Under the pieces are notes generated by a model that had not been told where the DNA came from, searched no databases, and worked only from the letters and a program-made list of their open reading frames with translations. Both the position numbers and the translations under genes were made by a program. This document shows positions 1-6,287 of a DNA stretch of 64,000 nucleotides, one piece after another; position 1 is the stretch's first letter, and every line of letters begins with the position of its first letter. Origin of the DNA: Peptostreptococcaceae bacterium (lineage in GTDB: Bacteria; Bacillota; Clostridia; Peptostreptococcales; Peptostreptococcaceae); NCBI GenBank assembly GCA_025210335.1, contig JAOARY010000067.1, forward strand, positions 1-64,000. Reading direction: 5' to 3'.

Positions 1-141
1 GTCGTAGGTATAGTATCTTCGATTAGTTGGAGTACGCTTTGCTTTGAGTATATTTTGTCTATCCCACCTTTGAAGTGTTTTTACTGATACATTCAACAAC
101 TCAGCAAAATCTTTTGGTTTGTAATTTACAATGTGTTTCAT
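1..141 (-). CDS. tnpA: IS607-type serine recombinase TnpA, N-terminal part (runs off the window)
   Basis: Reading the minus strand from an ATG at 141 gives 47 codons, open to the window edge. The start MKHIVNYKPKDFAELLNVSV is followed by KTLQRWDRQNILKAKRTP and NRRYYTYD. This is the MerR-like winged-helix that opens IS607-family transposases (serine resolvase-type recombinases). The start is supported by an AAGGAG site about 10 nt upstream. Only the DNA-binding domain is visible; the resolvase domain and any TnpB partner would lie outside the window, so intactness cannot be judged. One end of the element probably lies between this start and the decarboxylase gene that follows. Confidence 0.85.
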   Translation of the reverse strand, partial: MKHIVNYKPKDFAELLNVSVKTLQRWDRQNILKAKRTPTNRRYYTYD

Positions 142-164
142 GTGTTCATCAACTCCTTAGTAAA

Positions 165-193
165 ATACAAACACATTAAAACACTTTTGTCAA
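165..193 (-). promoter_or_regulatory. Candidate promoter of the IS607-type recombinase
   Basis: On the minus strand a perfect TTGACA (193 to 188) is followed after 17 nt by TTGTAT (170 to 165), about 25 nt ahead of the recombinase start. The -35 is consensus and the -10 weak. Confidence 0.45.
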
Positions 194-230
194 TAAATTT
201 ATTAACTACAGATCATCTCCTTAAAAAAAT

Positions 231-1424
231 TTAGAAAGTAAATTCAGCTCTAGTTGAATTGCTTGTTTTTTTATTAAGTTTACCAAGCATTTGACCTTGA
301 GGAATTCTTACTGATGGGAATACACCTTCTTCAAATAATAATATATTTAAAGACCCACCATATTGGAACCAACCTACTTCATCGCCTTTTTTGATAGGAA
401 TATTACTACCTGAAGGAAGATTTTTATATTCATCTTTAAATATAACTGAAGCTATAGTATTAAGACCTACAGGAATCATTGCTATATGTCCATATTCCTT
501 AGTTTTTATAATCATATAACCTCTTCTAAAATGTTCAAATACACTATAATCATATCCATAACCTACATTTCCACCATGAATCAACTCAGGAAAATCTTTG
601 ATTCCAAAATAATTTCCAGCAACATCTTCATTTGATTCTACAATTATGCCGTCAATTGGTGAATGATATCTGTGATAGACATCAGGCATAAGAATACAAG
701 AAAGTGCTGTTCCACCTACAAAGCGGTCTGCTAAAGGTGAGTTATTAAGTAATTGTTTTATATCCAATTTTTGAGTTTTTACTTGTAATTTTGTATCCAA
801 AGTTAGATTATCTTCAATCATATTTACAACTGCATCTGCTGGAGAAACTAATACAGAACTATCTTGTGGAGAACTAATAGGTCTCATTCCATCTTTTAAT
901 TCTCTTTTAAAAAACTCATTAAAATTCTTATAGCCACCTGCTGGAATTATATATTCATCCATACCAGAGCCAATTTCTGCTTCCCATTTTTGAACTAGAG
1001 GAAGTGATTCAGATGAATCCATTTTAGCACCATTTAGTTCAACGAATTGATAAGTCATCTCTCTACCAGAATCATTACCAACAAATGCTAATCCAGCTTC
1101 ATTTTCATAATATAACCAACTAAATTTTTGTATATAGTCAAGACCTGTAGTAAGGTCTGGATTCCAAGCATACCAGTCTTTGAAGAATGAACAAAGTGTA
1201 TCTATTGTAGCGTTTTGCCAATTATATACTACTGATGGATCTGTGCCAGATGGTATAGGATTAACACCGCTAACTGCATTATCAAACATATCTTTGAATC
1301 CTCTTGGAAAATCAGGATTAATTTTAGTATTATTTTTATACCAATCTTGAATTAATGCAACAAATTCATCAATAGTTGTTACCTGATTTTTTAAACCTTC
1401 ACGTTCTAAAGTCTTACTGTTCAT
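231..1424 (-). CDS. psd: Phosphatidylserine decarboxylase-family protein with N-terminal PSDC domain
   Basis: 397-residue pyruvoyl-type decarboxylase. Residues about 15-150 look like the PSDC domain (PF12588) found in front of a subset of these enzymes. Residues 165-385 are the decarboxylase core: FNEFFKRELKDGMRPI (168-183), SPADA with the likely catalytic Asp197, YHRYHSPIDG with His251/His254, and GGS (356-358). Self-cleavage before Ser358 would create the pyruvoyl group. Bacterial phosphatidylserine decarboxylases make phosphatidylethanolamine. The PSDC-containing branch also includes the fungal tryptophan decarboxylase PsiD, so the substrate may be a soluble amino acid instead. No membrane segment is obvious. 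The start has a clear AGGAGG site. The gene stands alone, between the IS607 end and a stretch of about 360 nt of non-coding DNA. Confidence 0.82.
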   Translation of the reverse strand: MNSKTLEREGLKNQVTTIDEFVALIQDWYKNNTKINPDFPRGFKDMFDNAVSGVNPIPSGTDPSVVYNWQNATIDTLCSFFKDWYAWNPDLTTGLDYIQKFSWLYYENEAGLAFVGNDSGREMTYQFVELNGAKMDSSESLPLVQKWEAEIGSGMDEYIIPAGGYKNFNEFFKRELKDGMRPISSPQDSSVLVSPADAVVNMIEDNLTLDTKLQVKTQKLDIKQLLNNSPLADRFVGGTALSCILMPDVYHRYHSPIDGIIVESNEDVAGNYFGIKDFPELIHGGNVGYGYDYSVFEHFRRGYMIIKTKEYGHIAMIPVGLNTIASVIFKDEYKNLPSGSNIPIKKGDEVGWFQYGGSLNILLFEEGVFPSVRIPQGQMLGKLNKKTSNSTRAEFTF

Positions 1425-1450
1425 AAAAAAATCCTCCTAATTATAAAATA

Positions 1451-1482
1451 TTAAGTTAAATATAATAATAAATTCAACTTAA
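1451..1482. repeat. Inverted repeat in the decarboxylase upstream region
   Basis: TTAAGTTAAAT and ATTCAACTTAA form an 11-bp dyad with one mismatch and a 10-nt spacer. It lies 27-58 nt ahead of the decarboxylase start on the minus strand, where an operator would sit. No known regulator consensus is recognised. Confidence 0.4.
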
Positions 1483-1612
1483 TGGTATTATACCTATAAT
1501 AATTTTTACCAAACATTTAATGAATTAGAATATATATCTAAAAATCATTACTAAATTAAATTCAAAATAAATTGATAAATTATAGTATATAGATTCTATA
1601 ATGAGAAATGAT

Positions 1613-1652
1613 CCTAGAAATGATATTTAATCATTTTTAGGTTTTATTTTTT
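1613..1652 (+). terminator. Rho-independent terminator-like hairpin
   Basis: CCTAGAAATGAT (1613-1624) pairs with ATCATTTTTAGG (1630-1641) over 12 bp with one G-T pair, followed by TTTTATTTTTTT. No plus-strand gene lies directly upstream, so it may end a short transcript or insulate the next gene. Confidence 0.6.
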
Positions 1653-1788
1653 TGTAGTAAAATATATCTAATCTTATATAAAAAAGTAGAATAACTGTTT
1701 ATTTTGGTATAAAATTGATATGTTGATAGATGATTTATTAGGAATTTATATATCAAAAATACATATAGAATAGTAGGGACGAAATTAT

Positions 1789-2508
1789 ATGAGCAAAACA
1801 GTAAAAAGAGGATATTTAGAGAACGAACAAAGAGATTTTAGCGAAAAAGCAATAAGCAAATTAAAAGAAATAGGAAAAGATTTATATTATTTATTAAATA
1901 GAGGTTATTATATCAAAAATTCTTCTACATTTTTAGGTAATCATCATTTACTTTCAAAGAATCAGAGATTAGCTTTGGTTAGATCTATTTCTTCCAAAGA
2001 AAATATAAAATATAGACTAAACAAAGAAATTAAAGATAGCTTAGAAGATAAAACAGTATATATTGATGGATTTAATACTATTATAACTTTGGAAGTAGCT
2101 TTATCTAATTCATTACTTTTAAAATGTATGGACAAGACAATTAGAGATTTGGCAGGACTTAGAGGAACATACAAATTAATAGATAAAACAGATATAGCAA
2201 TTAAGTTAATAGGGCAAACATTAGTTAAATATAAGGCATCTAAAGTTGTGTTTTATTTAGATTCACCTGTATCTAATTCCGGGAAATTAAAGCTTAAAAT
2301 AATAGAATTGCTAAAAAACTATGATTTTGAACTTGATATTATAATAATACCAAATGTAGATTCTACATTAGAAAAATTAGAAAATGTAATAACAACGGAT
2401 GCAATAATTTTAGATAAATGCAAATCTTGGTTTAATCTAAATAGATATATATTAGAAGAACATTTACCTGAATATGAATATGTGGATTTTAGAGATTTGA
2501 TGGAATAA
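1789..2508 (+). CDS. DUF434-family protein (COG2454-like)
   Basis: 239 residues. The N-terminal half is rich in Lys/Arg and Ser. At about residues 89-110 it carries KTVYIDGFNTIITLEVALS, then RDLAGLRGTYKLIDKT. This matches the layout I remember for DUF434/DUF5616 (COG2454) proteins, which have been suggested to be PIN-like nucleases. The acidic DGFN after a beta strand and later conserved Asp residues (YLDSPVSNSG; IIPNVDSTLE; TDAIILDK) would fit a metal-dependent nuclease fold, but that is inference. No signal peptide. It is followed after 45 nt by the TPR-AAA ATPase gene on the same strand. No function is assigned beyond the family. Confidence 0.65.
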   Translation: MSKTVKRGYLENEQRDFSEKAISKLKEIGKDLYYLLNRGYYIKNSSTFLGNHHLLSKNQRLALVRSISSKENIKYRLNKEIKDSLEDKTVYIDGFNTIITLEVALSNSLLLKCMDKTIRDLAGLRGTYKLIDKTDIAIKLIGQTLVKYKASKVVFYLDSPVSNSGKLKLKIIELLKNYDFELDIIIIPNVDSTLEKLENVITTDAIILDKCKSWFNLNRYILEEHLPEYEYVDFRDLME

Positions 2509-2553
2509 AAAATAAATATTAAAGAAACAGATAGTAAAAGAGGGGGTAATTTT

Positions 2554-4146
2554 TTGTCTAGTTTAAATTTGCTTATGAAAGCATTAAAATCTAGCCCAGA
2601 TAATCATAATTTAAGATATAATGTGGCTAAATTACAAATAGAAAACAATATGTTTAATGAAGCATATGATAATTACGAGGTTTTGTATCAAAAGACTAAA
2701 AATATAGAAACAATAGATTTGATGATAGAATGTTTAATAAATTTAAATGATCTAAATAAAGCAATACAAATAGTAGATAGTAAAATAAATTCTAGTTCAA
2801 ATTGGGCAAAAGCATATTTAAGAATTTCTAAGGAATACGATAAATCAAATGACTTAGATAATGCTTTAAAATACTATGAATTAGCAGTAAAATACGATAA
2901 AATACTAAGGGATTATACATATGAATTAAGATTTATGAATCTAAGTACTAATAATCAAAATCTAAGTAGTAATAACAAAGTAAATACTAATTCTAATTCT
3001 AATAAAGATAATGATATAAGAACTAATCAAAATAACACTAATTGTAATAATGATAATTTTAATATAAATAACAACTCGAATATGAATAATACAAATAATA
3101 ACGAAAATAAAAGACCAGTATTAAAATTAAGTAATATTAGAAAAAACAATAATGAAAAAGAAACTAAAAATGATGAATCTAAAAATAGAAATAATGAAGG
3201 TAGTAAGGAAAAATTAAAAGTTCTTAATTTTTCAAATGGAGAAGATCAAAGAGATTATACATTATATGAAAATACAGATTATAAAAAAGTTGATATTGGA
3301 TTTAAAGATGTTGCAGGATTAAGAAAAGTAAAAGAAAATATATATAATAATATAATAGCACCTATAAAGAATCCATTCCTATACAAAACTTATGGAAAAA
3401 CTGCTGGTGGAGGGATTTTATTATATGGACCTCCTGGTTGTGGTAAGACATTTATATCAATGGCTACAGCTGGTGAATGTGATGCACATTTTTTTAATAT
3501 CTCTATAACAGATATTTTGGATATGTATATAGGAAGTAGTGAAAAGAATCTAAATGAAATATTTGAAACAGCTCGAAAAAAAGCACCTTCAATAATATTT
3601 ATAGATGAGATTGATGCTATTGGTGGTTCAAGACAAGAATCAAGAACAAATGCATTAAAGATGCTAACAAATCAACTTCTAATAGAATTAGATAAAACAA
3701 GAAAACAAAATGATTCGATACTTGTTATTGGAGCAACTAATATGCCTTGGTCTGTTGATAATGCATTAAGAAGACCAGGAAGATTTGATAGAGTTATGCT
3801 TATTCCACCACCAGACTATGAAGCTAGAGTTGAACTTCTTAGATTGGATTTGCAAAATAGACCTCATACAGATGTTGATTTTAAATTTTTAGCTCAAAAG
3901 ACAAAGGATTTTTCAGGAGCAGATTTAAAGGCATTATGTGATAAAGCTAGTGATTTGGCTATAAAAAAATCAATGGAAACAAACGCTATAATCCCATTAA
4001 ATACTCATTACTTTATGCAGGCTTTAAATGATAGTAAAGCAACTACTTTAGAATGGCTTAATACTGCCAAAAACTATGCAACATATGCAAATGAAAGTGG
4101 AATATATGATGAAATATTAGAATATCTAAAAAGTAATAAGTATTAA
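2554..4146 (+). CDS. TPR-AAA ATPase with Asn-rich linker
   Basis: 530 residues from a TTG start, with an AGAGGGGG site about 5 nt upstream. Three parts are visible: TPR-like helical repeats (about 1-125); an Asn/Ser/Lys-rich low-complexity linker (about 131-225); and a classical AAA module (about 245-480). The AAA module has Walker A GPPGCGKT (292-299), Walker B IIFIDEID (347-354) and the arginine-finger segment RRPGRFDR (406-413). It is closest to the FtsH/VCP/ClpC-like 'classic AAA' clade but has no protease domain and no membrane segment. It is likely an unfoldase or remodelling ATPase whose TPR part chooses partners. The next gene encodes another TPR protein, a natural candidate partner. 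The substrate is unknown. Confidence 0.75.
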   Translation: MSSLNLLMKALKSSPDNHNLRYNVAKLQIENNMFNEAYDNYEVLYQKTKNIETIDLMIECLINLNDLNKAIQIVDSKINSSSNWAKAYLRISKEYDKSNDLDNALKYYELAVKYDKILRDYTYELRFMNLSTNNQNLSSNNKVNTNSNSNKDNDIRTNQNNTNCNNDNFNINNNSNMNNTNNNENKRPVLKLSNIRKNNNEKETKNDESKNRNNEGSKEKLKVLNFSNGEDQRDYTLYENTDYKKVDIGFKDVAGLRKVKENIYNNIIAPIKNPFLYKTYGKTAGGGILLYGPPGCGKTFISMATAGECDAHFFNISITDILDMYIGSSEKNLNEIFETARKKAPSIIFIDEIDAIGGSRQESRTNALKMLTNQLLIELDKTRKQNDSILVIGATNMPWSVDNALRRPGRFDRVMLIPPPDYEARVELLRLDLQNRPHTDVDFKFLAQKTKDFSGADLKALCDKASDLAIKKSMETNAIIPLNTHYFMQALNDSKATTLEWLNTAKNYATYANESGIYDEILEYLKSNKY

Positions 4147-4210
4147 TTAATGTGAAACTCTATATTAATATAGATATAAAAAATAAAGAGTCATAAAAGA
4201 GGTGAAAATA

Positions 4211-5083
4211 TTGAATTTTTCTTCTTCAAGTATGAATATCAATAAAATAGAAACAAAGATGGATTTTTTATTTAACAATGAAAAATATGATTTGGCAATA
4301 AAGGATGCTTATAATATACTATCTATGGAACCAACAAATAAAAATGCCCTTTATGTATGTTGTTATATACATTATATAAAAGATGAATTAGATAAAGCTA
4401 ATCATTTTGCGCAGGAGTTTTTGAAATTAAATCAAGAAGCTGATTATATACATAGTCTGTACGCTCAAATCCTTAAAAGAAAAAATGATTATCATAAAGC
4501 TTTAACACATATGAATAGAGCCTTAGAATTAGATCCTAATAATGAATCAAATTATTATAATATGGCATTGATGTTTATAGGTAAAGGTCATACAGATGTA
4601 TATAAAGCGATAGATTATTTGGAAAAATGCCTAAGAATTGATCCGAATTATCAAAAAGCATATTCATTATTAGCTTATTTGTATATAGAAATGAACGATA
4701 TACATAAGGGAAATAGATTCATAACAAAAGCACTCAATCTAAATCCTCTATCATCATATTCAAATAGGATAAATGCCTATTATTATCTTAAGGTTGGGGA
4801 TTTGGATGAGGCTAAAGAAAGTATATTAAAATCACTGAGATTAAATCCAAATGATGAACATTCACAAATTTGTCTAAAGGAAATAGATGAAGTTATGAAA
4901 AATCCTGTACCTTATTATAGACAAATAAAAGATTTTTTAGATGATAACTTAAGAAGTGACCCAAATGATAGTTTGAGTATTGAATATATGTATAAAATAA
5001 ATCAAAAATTAGAAGATTTAAATTCTCTAACAAATCCAATAGATATGATTGTAGATAAGTTTAGAGATATATTTAATATCTAA
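4211..5083 (+). CDS. TPR-repeat protein
   Basis: About 290 residues made mostly of tandem tetratricopeptide repeats. Clear units are HKALTHMNRALELDPNNESN, then AIDYLEKCLRIDPNYQKAYS, GNRFITKALNLNPLSSYSN and AKESILKSLRLNPNDEHS. A C-terminal helical tail follows. TPRs act as protein-protein docking surfaces; no catalytic motif is present. A longer reading from GTG at 4202 exists, but the AGAGGTG site overlaps that codon. The TTG at 4211 with 8 nt spacing is therefore the likelier start, the same arrangement as in the genes before and after. No signal peptide, so probably cytoplasmic. It is likely to work with the TPR-AAA ATPase just upstream. Confidence 0.75.
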   Translation: MNFSSSSMNINKIETKMDFLFNNEKYDLAIKDAYNILSMEPTNKNALYVCCYIHYIKDELDKANHFAQEFLKLNQEADYIHSLYAQILKRKNDYHKALTHMNRALELDPNNESNYYNMALMFIGKGHTDVYKAIDYLEKCLRIDPNYQKAYSLLAYLYIEMNDIHKGNRFITKALNLNPLSSYSNRINAYYYLKVGDLDEAKESILKSLRLNPNDEHSQICLKEIDEVMKNPVPYYRQIKDFLDDNLRSDPNDSLSIEYMYKINQKLEDLNSLTNPIDMIVDKFRDIFNI

Positions 5084-5202
5084 AATGATATCTAAAAATT
5101 TAATTTTTAGGTATTAAATAAACTTATTTTTAAAATATTTGCAGTTGATAACTGTAATTAAAGTACTATCATAGAAAATTAAAAAATAAAAGAGGTGAAA
5201 TT

Positions 5203-5937
5203 TTGAATATAGGGATATTACCAAAAATAATACATCCTTCTTGGGATGAATTTTTGACAGATGAAATAAAAAATGAATTAAAAGAAATAGAATCAAAGAT
5301 AGGAAATAATTATAATCCTAAAAAGGAATATGTACTTAGATTCTTAGAAAATGATTTGGACAATATAAAAGTAGTGATTTTGGGAATGGATCCATATCCA
5401 CAAGAGGGTGCAGCAATAGGGCGTTGTTTCCAAGTTGGTGGTCATACTTCTTGGGATGATAAATTCAATAAATCATTACAAAATATATTTAAACTGATTC
5501 ACAAAACATATATGGATATTAAAGAATATTCAGATATAGGAAGCTTAAAGATAATAAGAAAAGATATTAAGGATAATATGTTTAATATATTAGCTCCTTG
5601 TGATATGTTTGATTCTTGGGAGAAACAAGGTGTATTATTATTAAATGCAACATTGACAGTAGAAATTAATAATTCGGGTAGTCATTTGGATATTTGGAGT
5701 GGTTTTAGCAAGAAACTCATTAAATTTATCGACAAAAAAAGACCTAAAGCAAATTGGTTTTTGTGGGGAAATGATGCACAAAATGTAGGTAAGGATATAA
5801 TAAATGGTATTAAGCATGAATCGAGACATCCATCAAGAACAAGCTCTAAATACGAAAATGATTTTTTGAAGTCTAATTGTTTTAGAGATACTATGAAAAT
5901 GAATAATGAAGCAGATAAAATAAACTGGTTGGGTTAA
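5203..5937 (+). CDS. ung: Divergent family-1 uracil-DNA glycosylase
   Basis: 244 residues. It follows the Ung layout: VVILGMDPYPQEGAAIG (57-73) in place of the usual GQDPYHGPGQAHG, with the water-activating Asp kept at 63; WEKQGVLLLNATLTV (139-153) with the uracil-binding Asn148; and HPSRTSS (209-215) in place of HPSPLSA, keeping His209. Such enzymes remove uracil from DNA. The changes Q to M and H to P in the first motif, and R for P in the last, make it clearly divergent, so its base preference may differ. TTG start with an AGAGGTG site. It ends in a strong terminator that overlaps its stop codon. It could be ordinary repair or part of a defence neighbourhood, because the Cas10-RAMP block starts 350 nt downstream. 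Confidence 0.8.
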   Translation: MNIGILPKIIHPSWDEFLTDEIKNELKEIESKIGNNYNPKKEYVLRFLENDLDNIKVVILGMDPYPQEGAAIGRCFQVGGHTSWDDKFNKSLQNIFKLIHKTYMDIKEYSDIGSLKIIRKDIKDNMFNILAPCDMFDSWEKQGVLLLNATLTVEINNSGSHLDIWSGFSKKLIKFIDKKRPKANWFLWGNDAQNVGKDIINGIKHESRHPSRTSSKYENDFLKSNCFRDTMKMNNEADKINWLG

Positions 5938-5957
5938 TACCCAATCAGTTTTTTTTA
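5923..5957 (+). terminator. Rho-independent terminator of the uracil-DNA glycosylase gene
   Basis: AACTGGTTGGGT (5923-5934) pairs with ACCCAATCAGTT (5939-5950) around a TAAT loop, with a run of eight T. The stop codon sits in the loop. Confidence 0.85.
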
Positions 5958-6287
5958 TAGAAAAATTAATATTTATGCATATAAAAAATTAACTTATTAA
6001 TATTTTTTTATAGAAAAAAATATTAAGTTTAAAAATATTTTAAGTGTCAAGTGAATTGAAAAATTTTTATACATACCATTTAGTGACCTAAAGCAAACTT
6101 AAAGATTTGTTGAAAATAAAAAAATATAAAAAATTGAATTTTATATAAAATTTAAAAAAATATTTTTTTATGAAAAAAATTAATATTTATGCTTCTAGGA
6201 CTTTAGATTTATAAAAATTATGCTAAAATAACTATGTGTTGTATATTTTTTGCTTAAAAGATAAAAAAGAAAGGATGTGTAAGAAAA
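5938..6287. repeat. AT-rich leader with direct repeats ahead of the Cas10-RAMP block
   Basis: 350 nt without a gene. A motif TTTTTTATAGAAAAA followed by TTAATATTTATGC occurs at 5951-5978 and again, slightly changed, at 6163-6192. A shorter relative lies at about 6002-6024. The second copy lies just upstream of the proposed promoter. The repeats are too few, too AT-rich and too unevenly spaced for a CRISPR array; they could be regulator sites or simple drift of AT-rich DNA. Confidence 0.4.
6202..6229 (+). promoter_or_regulatory. Candidate extended -10 promoter of the Cas10-RAMP operon
   Basis: TTTAGA (6202-6207), 16 nt spacer, TAAAAT (6224-6229) preceded by TG at 6221-6222. It lies about 60 nt upstream of the first gene of the block and is the best promoter-like site in the leader. 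Confidence 0.45.

Larger units (their letters stand above)
1425..1788. other. Non-coding spacer between divergent genes
   Basis: 364 nt, very AT-rich. It holds an 11-bp inverted repeat (1451-1482), a terminator-like hairpin (1613-1652) and a possible extended -10 (TGGTATAAA, 1705-1713) ahead of the DUF434 gene. I see no small gene or known RNA family in it. Confidence 0.6.

Noticed and set aside
5938-6287. Possible CRISPR array ahead of the Cas10-like gene
   Set aside because: Only two clear motif copies and one partial copy, unequal spacing, no unique spacers of constant length.
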